NCBI RefSeq assembly: GCF_910592395.1
Contig: NC_088322.1
Coordinates: 4,461,431-4,525,430 of the forward strand
Reading direction: 5' to 3'
DNA: 64,000 bases
Source of the DNA: Lineus longissimus
Taxonomy: Eukaryota; Nemertea; Pilidiophora; Heteronemertea; Lineidae
The position numbers were made by a program, and so were the translations under genes. Below the pieces are notes generated by a model. It saw only the letters and a list, made by a program, of their open reading frames with translations, was not told the origin of the DNA and did no database searches. Positions 18,586-29,054 of this stretch are shown one piece after another. Numbering within the stretch: position 1 is the first letter of the stretch; every line of letters starts with the position of its first letter.

Positions 18586-20238
18586 CTAACACAAGGGTGG
18601 TCGTCTCTGTTCATCAGCAGTTTTCGTGGGCAGCGATTTTACCTCTTTTACCCGGGCCCTTTGCCCAGCTTCAGCTGCTAGGCGGCGTTTTTTCTTGTTC
18701 TCTTCTATTTCACGATATTCATTTTCAGTTAGTTTCTGGTTATTTGCTATCTCCACATATGTACTGAAATCGTTAGCGTTTTGATAGTTTAACAGAATTT
18801 TGTCTCGAGTAGACCTTGTGCACCTGATCATAGCGTAACACGATCTACGCGGTTTTTCCGGGTCATGTGAACGTGGTAGTATCACAACAATCCCACACAC
18901 CATTTCGTTGGTATACTGGAATTCGTTTTCAAACACCTCTGTCATTTGCTTTTTCAACACTTGCGAAGCATTATAAAAGTCACATTTTGCCGCACTTTCG
19001 AGATAAGCGTTTGCGATCTTAAATTTAATTTGTATAATGTCCTTCTCATTTTCTGGTGTAGCCGGAGATGTTGCAATGCATGGTGGATTTGTCTCTGGCT
19101 GTGGCTCAGGTGCTGGTACGGGTTTCTGTATTGGTTTCGCAGTTTGAGGTTTTGTCGGGCTGTCACCAATTTTCGGAAAGTTCATTTCGTACGACGCCAA
19201 TGCTTCGGTTAGAATTTTATTTCGCTGACCGGCATCAGGCACAGCATTTACAACAGGTTTTTCGTCACTGCCTTCAACGATCACATCTTCACCGCCGTCA
19301 CTTTCATCGTCAGAAACGATAGGTCGTTTGTTCAGGTTAAAACCCATGATTCCGTCTTCAGAGTCAGAAAAATTTGGATTCGCCAGTTTCACGCCGACAC
19401 TAGCACGTCTGTGTGAAGGTTCAGGAGCATTTGACCACATATTTGATGAAGACGGTGTCAAAGGTGGTGCGGTATTTTCGTAATACCCCCAATTTGCACC
19501 AACACTCTGTTTCCTAACTTTGGGTGTGGTCAGCTTCGAGGCAGAGTACAAACTACCACCGCCAACAGAAGACGTGTAGTCCATTTCGCCGTGTCCATCA
19601 CCGCCGCCGCCGCCGCCGCCGCTACCGTTTATGGCGAAATTCGCAGGGACAAGAGGAACCATCAGTCGGTAGCCTTTACCCTTACAACACTCGCATTGCA
19701 CAGAAATCAGATGATCCCAATCGTATATCTGAGAGGGTGCACTTGGTGCTGCGTTAAACGAATGTTTTCTAGTATCAACATCACACACATAGTCCAAGCT
19801 GCCTGGCTTACCTTGGTACACTGGACAATTCGATTCGTAGTAGCTGTTTGAAGACTGTTGGCTTGCATATCTTAGTGGTACTGGTCGAATAACACCGGGT
19901 CCCGTCTGAGATGTATGGTGCTGCTGCTGATGGGATGGCTGCTGGTGACATGCATTTGTACCAAGACTTTGCGCAAATCCGTATCCTAGGTCCATGTTGT
20001 TCGCAGGGTATTGTTGAGGGTGAGTATACACTCCGCAGGTTCTAGCATCTATCACTGTCGTCTGAGGCATAGTCGAATAATCAGGAGCAGGGTAATACTG
20101 AGTGTTCGACCAGTCACATGAAGTGTTTGTATAGACACCCGCCGCTATGTCTGTGTTTGCCATTGTTTGTCTACAGGGACACACAACAATATTAACAAGG
20201 ATTTCGCTGTGTTCGCGGTTGGAGAAATGACAAGTCAC
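18586..20238 (-). CDS. Low-complexity tegument-like protein, unknown
   Basis: 550 codons; starts possible at 20238 or at the better-placed internal ATG 20163 (MANTDIAAG). The N-terminal half is rich in Tyr/Gln/Ser/His with a Gly run encoded by (CCG)n near 19605-19622. The middle has acidic serine clusters (SDSEDG and DDESDGGED) resembling CK2 sites. The final 170 residues are globular and end in a basic helix. A CECCKGKGY motif near residue 180 is zinc-ribbon-like. No homologue recognised. Confidence 0.6.
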   Translation of the reverse strand: MTCHFSNREHSEILVNIVVCPCRQTMANTDIAAGVYTNTSCDWSNTQYYPAPDYSTMPQTTVIDARTCGVYTHPQQYPANNMDLGYGFAQSLGTNACHQQPSHQQQHHTSQTGPGVIRPVPLRYASQQSSNSYYESNCPVYQGKPGSLDYVCDVDTRKHSFNAAPSAPSQIYDWDHLISVQCECCKGKGYRLMVPLVPANFAINGSGGGGGGGDGHGEMDYTSSVGGGSLYSASKLTTPKVRKQSVGANWGYYENTAPPLTPSSSNMWSNAPEPSHRRASVGVKLANPNFSDSEDGIMGFNLNKRPIVSDDESDGGEDVIVEGSDEKPVVNAVPDAGQRNKILTEALASYEMNFPKIGDSPTKPQTAKPIQKPVPAPEPQPETNPPCIATSPATPENEKDIIQIKFKIANAYLESAAKCDFYNASQVLKKQMTEVFENEFQYTNEMVCGIVVILPRSHDPEKPRRSCYAMIRCTRSTRDKILLNYQNANDFSTYVEIANNQKLTENEYREIEENKKKRRLAAEAGQRARVKEVKSLPTKTADEQRRPPLC

Positions 20239-20557
20239 ATTTCGGACGCAGTCTTATAAATTTTATATTTTTGTTACAGATGTTCGGTCAAAAGTCGCTC
20301 AACAAAAAAATCAACATCTCGAACAAGAAATTCAAAAGATAACACAGCAACAAGTGTCATGGACCTACTTGAGAAAAATTGCTCATTTCTCAACCGGATT
20401 CTGGGGATTTCGTAAATCTATTCGTTAGAGAAAAAATTCAAAGTCCCAACTTCCTGGTTCAAAACATGATCCCAAATCAGGATATTAAAATTTGATTCTC
20501 GAAAATTTTACAAGTCCCAACTTCATGTTCGTACATCCAAATTAAATTTTCAGTTTT
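20239..20557. promoter_or_regulatory. Intergenic element with AAGTCCCAACTTCC boxes
   Basis: Two boxes in the same orientation: AAAGTCCCAACTTCCTGG (about 20442) and TTTTACAAGTCCCAACTTC (about 20503). They mark the 3' side of the scaffold-like ORF. Nothing else is seen. Confidence 0.5.
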
Positions 20558-21841
20558 TCAAAATAGTGCTGCAAATTCCTTCCCGACTTCGTCAAAAATT
20601 GATCCAGCATTGAGCTTTTTCTGCTCCCTGATAATACCACTGCTCGAAGCGTATCCCCTGCCATTTTCATGCGTTTTAAACGAAAAGTTTACTTTCTTTC
20701 CAAGCTGATCAACATCATACGATCCTTGGGCTTGATCGACAACAGCTGATTGTTCAATAACCACACCTGCACCGGCACCGCTGTCAACAACATTTTCAGC
20801 GGGATTTGGTGTAGTATCAGTAGTAACAGTATTGCCAACTGCATTCGCAGCTACAGTCGCATTCGTTGGCAGAGTTGTAGTGGGCTCACTTGCTGTAGCG
20901 GTGCTCTTTGTCGTCTTAGACTCTTGCAAATGTTCCTTCATGAGTGAAATCAACTGTCCCAACTCAGTCATGTTTCCAGAACCGGCCGTAGATGTTGTCG
21001 CAGGGGGTGGTGTAGCAACACTTTCAGCTGCAGGCGGAACAGCGACGTTATTCTTGGCCAATTCTTTCTTCAACTGTTCTTCGCGTTCCATCATTTGTTT
21101 TTTAACTTCTGCCTGAAGTGCGCTGCTCGTACCCATGAAGAAGGGTTGACTTGCAAGTTGTGGGGTGGTCATGTATATACGTTTCAGCATGTCCTTCTGA
21201 ACATCGTCATGTTGATCATATATAGATTTTCCAACAGTTTCGCTCGAATCGTCTCCTGAACCTCCCACCACCGCAGATGCACCTCCGTCAACAGCCAACT
21301 GCTGCTGCTGTTGCAGCTGTTTCTGCATTTCCATAAAAGCCTGGAATTGCTTAAACTGTTCAAGCATTTCGTCACTAACGCCGCTAACACCGCTCGCAGC
21401 ACTCACATTTCTTTTCTTCGATTCACCACTGACACTGGACGAGGCCTTTCGCTTTGTTCCTCCGATTAAATTAGGTAATTCATCACGCAGCGTTTTAATG
21501 ATGGCCGTTTTCAAGTCATCGGCTTTATCACCTGCACCTGTCGACACGGGAACACTCGTAGGCATATTTTGTTGTTGTTGAGTTTGAATCTGATCGCTTA
21601 TTTGGCTAGTGTTTATACCTGGTGCAACTCCGTTCGTGGTCGGAAGATAAATATTAATAGGTGGCGTAGGCTGCTGCTGTTGTTGCTGTGCACCTGCATT
21701 CATCAACATATCAGTAGTCTGAACGATATGTCCAGGATTTTGAACACTTTCCTTACCGTAGAAACTGGTAGGCAATATCTGTTGACCCCCAGCAGTATTC
21801 TGTTGCTGTTGAAACAGTCGCTGTAGCTGTTGATTGTACAT
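20558..21841 (-). CDS. Capsid scaffold-like protein
   Basis: 427 residues from ATG 21841, in the same frame as the protease ORF upstream and separated from its TAA (21851-21853) by three codons (CAA CAG CAA). Gln/Ala/Thr/Pro-rich with helical Glu/Lys segments, as expected of a herpesvirus scaffold. The C-terminus LNAGSIFDEVGKEFAALF has the look of a maturation site (L-N-A followed by a small residue) leaving a short hydrophobic tail of the kind that binds the major capsid protein. In herpesviruses scaffold and protease share a 3'-coterminal gene, so this frame could be expressed from an internal start. Identity is inferred from position, frame and tail. Confidence 0.65.
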   Translation of the reverse strand: MYNQQLQRLFQQQQNTAGGQQILPTSFYGKESVQNPGHIVQTTDMLMNAGAQQQQQQPTPPINIYLPTTNGVAPGINTSQISDQIQTQQQQNMPTSVPVSTGAGDKADDLKTAIIKTLRDELPNLIGGTKRKASSSVSGESKKRNVSAASGVSGVSDEMLEQFKQFQAFMEMQKQLQQQQQLAVDGGASAVVGGSGDDSSETVGKSIYDQHDDVQKDMLKRIYMTTPQLASQPFFMGTSSALQAEVKKQMMEREEQLKKELAKNNVAVPPAAESVATPPPATTSTAGSGNMTELGQLISLMKEHLQESKTTKSTATASEPTTTLPTNATVAANAVGNTVTTDTTPNPAENVVDSGAGAGVVIEQSAVVDQAQGSYDVDQLGKKVNFSFKTHENGRGYASSSGIIREQKKLNAGSIFDEVGKEFAALF

Positions 21842-21850
21842 TTGCTGTTG

Positions 21851-23194
21851 TTAATGCAATTGAGCCTTGGTAGACGCTGATGGTTGTTGCTGTTGACCCA
21901 TTTGAGGCAAAACAACATTACCGTTTTTCTGCTGAAGTTGGCTAAGGGGTACCATTACGTAGTTTTCGCGGACTGAAGCCATCTCACCACTATCCGTATT
22001 ATTGCTATCACTTGTTATCGCGCTGGCAGTGTCGGCGGTGAATAAATCTCTTGAAAGATCGATTCCGTCTAATGTGTTTTTTTCGCTACCGTCCGCACTT
22101 CCACTGCTACTATCACTATTTATCGGGGATAAAACACGTTCACGTTCGCGTTGGTGTTTTTCCCTCTCTGCTCGTTCCTGTTTTTCAACAGACTGAAAAA
22201 GATGTCTCAATACACCCTTAGTGTCAGCTAAGGAAAATGGTTTGATTACATCTTTTCCAGACTGTGTTTTTTTCGCAGAATCATCCGAATTCGATGCCAT
22301 TATAACACTATAACCGTCGTCGTCCACAACGTCAGTTTCTCCTATATGTCGTTGTTGTTGATTCCACGTTGATGCCCCCACATCGTTGTTTTTATCAAAA
22401 CTATAATTCAATCTCGCGTGAGACATGCCGTTGATATCCAAGTCGTGTTGAAGTTTCCTGATACCGTTTTTCTGGTAAGAACTACAAATCGACGCCACAG
22501 TATTTGTCATTTCTTGCTGAGTGAATTCGTCATATACAGAATCATTCCCACAGTCATAATCAACAATCCCATGCTCCTCCGCAAACACATGGGGGTCGAC
22601 ATAATCCGCAGATAAGACCAACGCACCAGCTCTTTTTGGTGCTCGACACAACGCTATGGATGCTACATTGGATTCGTCGTTTTCATACTGCGAAAGGCTC
22701 ACACCGGAAAATGTCGAAGTCAATTCGTTTTCGGCTGTTACGTCTTTCACTTGTTTTGCTTTTCCGTTCGTATAATTTCTCTTGATATCCTCAGGCACAA
22801 ACCCGTCGGAACTAGTATACTCGACATCTACGTCAACCGTTTTCAATCGTGTTATGGCCAAATCACGCAGAGTTTGAATAAATTTCTTATTATCTAATAC
22901 TAAGTCAACTTTTAGCTTACCAATAATATCGGGATGATATTTCCCCGCATTTAATTTTATTGGTTTTATATAGCATTTCGTTATTTTACCGACTTTGTAG
23001 TCTTCAGCGTGGCATAAATTTACATATTTGCGCGTGTTGTTTTTGTCAGACAGTCGTTTCACAATAGACTTGGCAACATCGTGGCGTATGGTGTATCCCC
23101 CAAGTTTATTGTCATTGTTCGTCGATGTTCTGATGAACCCACCAATCGTTTTACACCGAATGACCTTGGGAAGTTTTGATATATGCGATGGCAT
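21851..23194 (-). CDS. Herpesvirus maturational protease (assemblin)
   Basis: 447 residues, ATG at 23194. Residues 57-69 (YVNLCHAEDYKVG) give the conserved His-then-V-G box with His62 at the family position; residues 162-168 (FSGVSLS) give the nucleophile region with Ser166; residues 177-194 (VASIALC then KRAGALVL) give the conserved Leu-Cys/basic/Gly box. The family's third catalytic residue, a His immediately before this box, appears to be Ser179 here. The C-terminal half is a linker rich in Ser/Asp/Gln. It cleaves itself and the scaffold during capsid maturation. The ORF ends at TAA within a Gln-rich tract, in frame with the scaffold. Confidence 0.75.
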   Translation of the reverse strand: MPSHISKLPKVIRCKTIGGFIRTSTNNDNKLGGYTIRHDVAKSIVKRLSDKNNTRKYVNLCHAEDYKVGKITKCYIKPIKLNAGKYHPDIIGKLKVDLVLDNKKFIQTLRDLAITRLKTVDVDVEYTSSDGFVPEDIKRNYTNGKAKQVKDVTAENELTSTFSGVSLSQYENDESNVASIALCRAPKRAGALVLSADYVDPHVFAEEHGIVDYDCGNDSVYDEFTQQEMTNTVASICSSYQKNGIRKLQHDLDINGMSHARLNYSFDKNNDVGASTWNQQQRHIGETDVVDDDGYSVIMASNSDDSAKKTQSGKDVIKPFSLADTKGVLRHLFQSVEKQERAEREKHQRERERVLSPINSDSSSGSADGSEKNTLDGIDLSRDLFTADTASAITSDSNNTDSGEMASVRENYVMVPLSQLQQKNGNVVLPQMGQQQQPSASTKAQLH

Positions 23195-23244
23195 CGTGAC
23201 CCTGGGTCAGTTTTTGCGAAGAAGGAAGAATTTTTTCTAAATAT

Positions 23245-23490
23245 CTACATCGAAAGGAAAATCGGCTGGTTGTTGACGATATCTGTTATCAACACTGCGC
23301 AGATGTACACAACTAACAAACCAACCACCCCGTGCATGAGAAAACGAACTTTATCTTCTTTGCTAATAGCAAAAATATCGCTTTCTGTAACAGAGTGCGT
23401 ACCACTAGTAAATTGAATCTGTCCCACCATGTCGGCAATGACATTTTTCACGTGAGTATCCAACTCGCCACTTTTCATAGAATCAGCCAT
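23245..23490 (-). CDS. Small single-span membrane protein
   Basis: 81 residues, ATG 23490. Residues about 52-72 form one hydrophobic span (VVGLLVVYICAVLI). The preceding part is polar, without a signal peptide, suggesting a C-terminally anchored protein. It sits just upstream of the protease on the same strand. Family unknown. Confidence 0.6.
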   Translation of the reverse strand: MADSMKSGELDTHVKNVIADMVGQIQFTSGTHSVTESDIFAISKEDKVRFLMHGVVGLLVVYICAVLITDIVNNQPIFLSM

Positions 23491-24272
23491 AATTTGTTTT
23501 TGAAATATTCATTCAACGCGACATATATTACAAATATATATTTTTTTTATTCTTTAATGATTGTATCGAGAAAAAATACTAGAATATTCACAAAATATAA
23601 AAATTAATCCGTAAAACGGAAGTTAGACATACTGTACAAACGGACTTAGAAAATTTTCAAAACTTTTTTACAACAAATTTGTAAACGCATAGAAATGATA
23701 CACAAGGCACTCCGGGTTGTCCCATAACGATGGGTTAATCACTGCATAAGGGCCAAAATTAACTCAACCACAGAACAAATTCCTATCTGAAATTTTCCAA
23801 GTCCACAGTTGTTCAGTTAATATTGGCGAAAAATAACTGAACTACTACGGAACAAATATCTGGGTGAAATTTTCAAAGTACAGATTTGTTTTAATTTTCA
23901 CCAAAGTTCCGAAAGCACTACAAGACATGGAATTTCACTTCCAACTTCCGCTGATTTATGGAAAGTTAGAATATGAGTTTTCACAACTTCCTGTTCGTGT
24001 ACTATTTTTCAAGAGAGGATCCAAATCGACCATATGGATCCCCCCTTGAAAATGAAATTTGAAGCGGAAGTTAGTGATTTCCCATACATTTTTCGCCAAA
24101 AATTGGCCTAACTTCCGTTTCAAATACCACTTTTAAGACCAATTTTTCAAATATGGTCCGTGCCTTTATGCCTAGCAAAAACACACACCTACGAGGAAGT
24201 TAGGATAGAGGCATCAATACAGGAAGTTAGAAGAAATGCAAAATAAATGTAATATAATATAGAAAATACATT
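23491..24272. repeat. Intergenic repeats including a third terminal-repeat module
   Basis: GGACTTAGAAAATTTTC at 23643, palindrome-family copies at about 23755-23855 (CAGTTAATATTGGCG and relatives), then 24005-24229, a roughly 93% identical copy of 465-689: GGATCC hairpin with substitutions in one arm, convergent GGAAGTTAG pair and GGTCCGTGCCTTTATGCC block. The stretch ends with two further GGAAGTTAG boxes. No gene is seen. Confidence 0.75.
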
Positions 24273-24947
24273 TTATTCGGATTCAGATACTTCGAAAACA
24301 TACATCATATATTTCTTCTTTTTCTTGGGAAAAGATTTCGAACAGTTACAATTACATTCACAACCAGAGTCATTTTTTGAATTTGTTCTTTTTACTCCTC
24401 GTGGTTCATTTTCAGTGTCTTTGTCATTTTCAGAGTCTGTTTGAGTAGCCATTGAAACCATGACTGGTTTAGACGGAGTAGATAGAGTAACAGGCACAAC
24501 ACGCTCAACATGCACAGGTTCATGCTGCACAGTGTCATTGGAAGATGTAGCGTTGTAGTCCGTGGTATAAGAATGTTCAGAGTGCTCAGAGTCAGAATCG
24601 CGCACACTAATCACAGAAAGTTTGTTGTTGACAGGTTTATCCAAACAATTTGAATAGTTATTTCTTTTTGGAACATTGACTGTTTTATACTTGGTTGAGC
24701 TGTGGAGTTCTTTTGGAATAACAAAATTCGTAAATCCTGTGTAATACTGCGAAGCATGTTCTCTAATTGCAATCATTGTAAGTAAGACACTCTTACCTGT
24801 GCGTTCATGAATTTCACTTGACATTTTTTCGCTCAAGTACTTGGCGACAATAGGCAGTTCACTAGTTAGCAAAACGATCAGACCTGAAAATATGATAAAT
24901 TTTAGTTTCGTGAAAACGTCAAATTTCAATCCCTGATGGCATGTCAT
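24273..24947 (-). CDS. Membrane-associated protein with Cys-rich basic tail
   Basis: 224 residues from ATG 24947. An N-terminal hydrophobic span (about 17-36, KFIIFSGLIVLLTSELPIVA) is uncleaved or a signal anchor. The middle is Ser/Thr/Val-rich and acidic. A CECNCNCSK cluster and a Lys run precede the end. Family unknown. Confidence 0.55.
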   Translation of the reverse strand: MTCHQGLKFDVFTKLKFIIFSGLIVLLTSELPIVAKYLSEKMSSEIHERTGKSVLLTMIAIREHASQYYTGFTNFVIPKELHSSTKYKTVNVPKRNNYSNCLDKPVNNKLSVISVRDSDSEHSEHSYTTDYNATSSNDTVQHEPVHVERVVPVTLSTPSKPVMVSMATQTDSENDKDTENEPRGVKRTNSKNDSGCECNCNCSKSFPKKKKKYMMYVFEVSESE

Positions 24948-25089
24948 TTTCAACTTACAAGTAGCGCGCAGCGAAAAAGACTTGACATCTCAAATCACAT
25001 ATTGGAGACCGGCATTATTAATGGTTAATGGAATTAGATCTGGAATAGTGGTATATACAACGATAAATACAAAATATAATACTGACTTT

Positions 25090-26490
25090 CTACGCTAAAT
25101 CTGCATACAAGTGTTCCTTCAGACACTTGTAGTCACTGGGAGAAAGTTCGTCTACGTTTCCACGTAGAAGATCATTTACAAAAAGTACATGATAGTATAC
25201 ACACAATGAGATTGGACTATTCGATATGGTTGGTCGCACAATAGGATTACACGACCTTTGAATGTTCGGATAGGCAAGTATAGTATTTGTAATCAATTTC
25301 GAAAGTTTCGAATTGTCCCTGTATTTCGAGTACGTTGTAACGATTTGGCTCATTACACCGTATGATATGGAAACCGGGCTCTTCGACCCAATGCCCAGAA
25401 TATTGTTGATAAGAGTATCTACGTTCAAGTCTTGCATGGAAAGTTTATTTTCCTTGCACAAAAGTTCAATACATTCGCGTGCAAGGGGAACAATTTTTAG
25501 GATATTTCCTCTTGCCCTTTTTCTCTTTATTCGGTTTTCATGTAGCTTCTCCTTCGCATCATCAACATCATCATCATCCTCATCACCGTCGCTGTAGCAT
25601 TCGCTGTCACTTGTGTCGCTTTCCATATTTTCGCCATCGACACTGACGTCGTCGCTGCTGTCACACCGTTCTCTCTCGGATTCATCATTTTCACCTTCAG
25701 CATCGCTGTTGCTATCCGCCACCTCTCGCTTTCGTCTAGTGGTCTCACCTTCGTAAAAATGCATGTTAATAGGTTTTATATATCTCACCCAAAAACGATC
25801 AAAGTTGAACACTTCTTCTTCGATCACTTTACCCGTTGCATTGAAAATAACCCCAGGGGTCTGCGCAGCAACAAGCATGAAATTCGTACAACACACAGGG
25901 AGAGAATTGTCGCTGAATGGGCACATGCACATTTGATATGCGACATCCAGAGGAATTGCACCGTCAACGTCCATCGAAAGGTACAAGTGTGGAGAGAAAC
26001 ATGGTATGGACAACAACTCGTTTGCTTCGGTGTAAACGGCCGCGTGCAAACACGAGGCATCCTTTTCGATGAGTATTGGCACGTATTTAAGTATGCACCG
26101 AACATAACGACACAACATACGAGCGAAATGATAGAAATGAAGCAAAGACGGAAGGGGCAGCTGTTTCCTGGCATTTTTTTCCTCTCCCTCTCCCTCGCCC
26201 TCTTCCTCACCGTCCTGTTCATTCTGTTCAGTGGTATCGCGCTTACGCTTGCCCTTACATAACGAAGCCACACATATACCACCGGCGCTGGCATTGGGAA
26301 TTGTTTCCAAAAGCATAAGATTTTTCATCTCAGATTTTATAGCGTATAGCAAACACGCATAAGTATGTGCTTCATTGCACCGTCCGAGAGTGGGGTGGTT
26401 GTAAATCACTTCGATGACCCTCTGTGTAAAGTATTTCGTATTAATATTTTGTGATTGTTTCGCTACACTTTTCTTTGATTTCTTTTTCAA
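25090..26490 (-). pseudogene. Ankyrin-like paralogue, C-terminal part of a frameshifted gene
   Basis: 466 codons with only a TTG at the 5' end, so it is not an independent gene. LHAAV near residue 150 and VAAQTPG near residue 200 match the intact 539-residue protein (2866-4485) in order and spacing, but a long acidic Asp/Glu/Ser insert (about 270-325) is unique to this copy. The upstream frame 26498-26986 supplies the matching N-terminus. The frames differ by +1 at an A-rich stretch near 26495-26515 (minus strand GAAGAAAAAAGGG). The whole would be about 630 residues. Either a decayed paralogue or an assembly indel. Confidence 0.6.
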
Positions 26491-26497
26491 ATTCTTT

Positions 26498-26986
26498 TTA
26501 CCCTTTTTTCTTCTTTCCAGTTACCGATGATGCGCCGTCGTCACTTGTACTTTCGATCAATCGCTTCAGATTCACTGGTAACAGCTTAACGTTTAACGGT
26601 CGATTTCGGCTAATCATTTTCCACGCAGTATTCAGATGTTTCGAAATTCGTGGATAATACACCTTCGCAAAAGTATCGATGTAATTGTATACGCCACCAG
26701 TTGCCTCGGATAAACATTCTTCAATCATACCACACGCCGTTACATGATTCAATTGGTAATCAGAATACTCGTCGTCAGTCTCTCCTTCGATCTTGTCTAT
26801 AGGTAATTGTACCGTACACTTTTCGAGGTAATCCATAAACGTCTGTGTACTGGTATTGTATACATGTATAGTATTTTTTACACTGTCTTTTCGAAAAACT
26901 TTATTCAACATGTCCGTAAATTCTATTTCCAAATCAACCGTCCTTGACTCGGGATTGCACACGAAAGCGTTTACAAAATGATCCAT
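26498..26986 (-). pseudogene. Ankyrin-like paralogue, N-terminal part
   Basis: 162 residues from ATG 26986. The segment EEATGG through YYPRI aligns with the EEATVN to YWPRM part of the intact paralogue (residues about 155-185). It ends in GKKKKG and a TAA immediately after the A-rich stretch where the frame is lost. Confidence 0.6.
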
Positions 26987-28485
26987 TTTTGAGAGATTTA
27001 TATTGGGGGTAGTTGGCGATAATGCGACGGATAATTACCACTCGGTATTTTCCCTTTGTCTGTGTGACAACAAATGAGCTAAAATGAGCCTAGTCCGAGT
27101 GTTTTGTATGCACACGTATGTCCATTTTAGGTGTGTACACATTTTTGTTGGTGTGGTAAATTCCGAACCACAACAAATTTAACAACAAATCCAGATGGTG
27201 CCCACGGTGCAAACAGCTAATGGGGCCCATCTGGGCATATGGGCTATATCTGGGTCAGCCCATCTGGACCCCATATTGCCGCCCATTTGTTCCCCAGATG
27301 GGTCCCAGATATTTTGCTTGCTGGGGAGTGTCAAAATTGTTCACAATGCGATAAAATAAACAATAACGGTAAATATAAAAAAATCGAAACAAAAAATTTG
27401 TTGGACTTGTTGGACTTGGTGGTTTCTAGGATACATAATGGCCCCACATGGGCCAACCCAAATAGCCCAGATATAGCCCATATACCTGGGGTATTTAGGT
27501 GTGGTCCCCATGGCATGGGTTTGAATATATATGATTTCATTATTTCATCATTACAGCAGTTTTTGTGAGAATTTACATACATTCTGCATGAACATAAGCA
27601 TGACAAATTTCTAGGGAACTGGAGACCAGTTCTTCCATCAAAAGAGTTCATATTTCTGCCTTCGCGGAAGCAAAATGAACTCTTCTAAGTAGAAGGTTCT
27701 AGAAAATAAAGAGTGAAGCCATATCTTCAACCTCAGAAAATCATCATTGGTTGGAGAAGGCCGACTCTACAAGTGGTTGATGCAATTTGGGACTCAGAGG
27801 TCGACACTTTTTTCCTCTTGATTAATGGCGTGGGTAAGCTTTGAGCGGACTGGGAAAACATTTGCATCTCCTTTGCAATTCCATTCCTCCACTTGGAGTT
27901 CATTTTGGGTGTTATTTGTTGGGAAGGTTATTTTAATATTTCTAATTATGAGAATACATGATTTTTAGAAACACATCATTCATCAGAAGTGCTTTGGGGG
28001 GGGGGGGGGGGCACCTCACTGAAGCTCCCGAAACTGCCAATACCGAGCGCATATGAAACCCATTGTTGGGAAACAAAATTAGTTGAACACTGTATAACAC
28101 CATACGAAATCAGAGAGATTAATCATGGATAACATTTGTGTAAAGCCCACAGAATAACGACGGCATCGGCTATAGTAGTGCTGCATGGATCGTAAATAAA
28201 TGGAACCAGTCCAAACATTCTCCATGCAGTACTGTAGCAGGAGTATGGTAATTTGGCTGATGACGCGCTACGCACAGATCGTGACGTTGCAAATATCTCA
28301 TTAAATCACTCCAATGTCAATTTTCTCGAAAGGCGGCTTTTCTTAGTCCACAAAACGCATCGCATAATGCCGATATATCGCCAGACATCACTTCCAGGCT
28401 GGATGTAGTACTGAATACTGTTTAAGTATAGAGATCTGATGACGCATAATCACCTATCTCAGATATAACTATAAAGCAGTAAGAA
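26987..28485. other. Host-like interval with degraded coding traces
   Basis: No intact gene and no ETS boxes. 27205-27520 holds a hairpin element. A 16-G run lies at 27996-28011. From about 28230 to 28430 two frames carry short coding-like text (for example SPQNASHNADISPD ending at a TAA near 28424), possibly a decayed 5' part of the gene that follows. Confidence 0.4.
27205..27520. mobile_element. Imperfect hairpin element (MITE-like)
   Basis: GGGCATATGGGCTATATCTG in the left half (about 27230) pairs with CAGATATAGCCCATATACC (about 27468) in inverted orientation, and GGGCCCAT-type blocks recur on both sides of a central AT-rich loop. Ends and target-site duplication could not be fixed by eye. 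Confidence 0.4.
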
Positions 28486-29054
28486 GTGATCCGACAAAGA
28501 CCTCGATGTGCTTGTGGTGCCGCCTATCGGCGGGTTCCGGGATCATTGGGTCAAGCTAACGTACAATACGAAAATCGTGGTCCGATCGAAACGTTTCTAC
28601 GTGATCAGTGCGAAGATTTTCAAAATCTTCTTGCAGACGGGGAAGCTGTTCTAAACGCTATAAAGGACACACGATTGAGAATTTGTTTGGAGGAAGATAA
28701 CAGGAATACCCGGTATTTGGTACATTGTTTTGTAGATCTCTTTTCTCATTGTTCGTTTTACAGAATGTGGATGTTTCTGGTATGTTACCCGATGAAAATA
28801 TACGGGCATCAACAGTTGCCCTGAGATGTGCTATTTTCTTTGCGATTAAGAAATATTGTGAAAATTTGTGCGGTGTAAAACCAGACCACGGTACACGAAT
28901 TCCTTTTGACATGTTGTGTGTGTTAGTAATGCGTGTTAATAAGGCTACGAACAATGTGTTTCAGTCCTTTTACCGGTTTTATAACACATTAGTTGTACCA
29001 TTCCGAAACACAATAATTGAAAACACTAACATTGACATTGATACCCTATACTGA
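28486..29054 (+). CDS. Unknown viral protein, possibly with a 44-bp intron
   Basis: Two frames are needed. The first, from a GTG at 28486 (upstream ATG not found) to about 28719, is Arg/Asp-rich. The second, from about 28764 to 29054, carries KYCENLCGV and MLCVLVMRV, shared with 17958-18218. Removing 28720-28763 (GTACAT to TTTTACAG) would join them in phase, with a pyrimidine-rich acceptor. Without splicing this is another frameshift. An ETS hairpin box follows the stop (29061). Function unknown. Confidence 0.45.

Noticed and set aside
26490-26515. Programmed ribosomal frameshift at the A-rich run
   Set aside because: The needed change is +1, and the run does not form a standard -1 slippery heptamer in the zero frame; the paralogue is continuous.
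27996-28011. 16-G run as a second phase switch
   Set aside because: It is not inside a coding frame.
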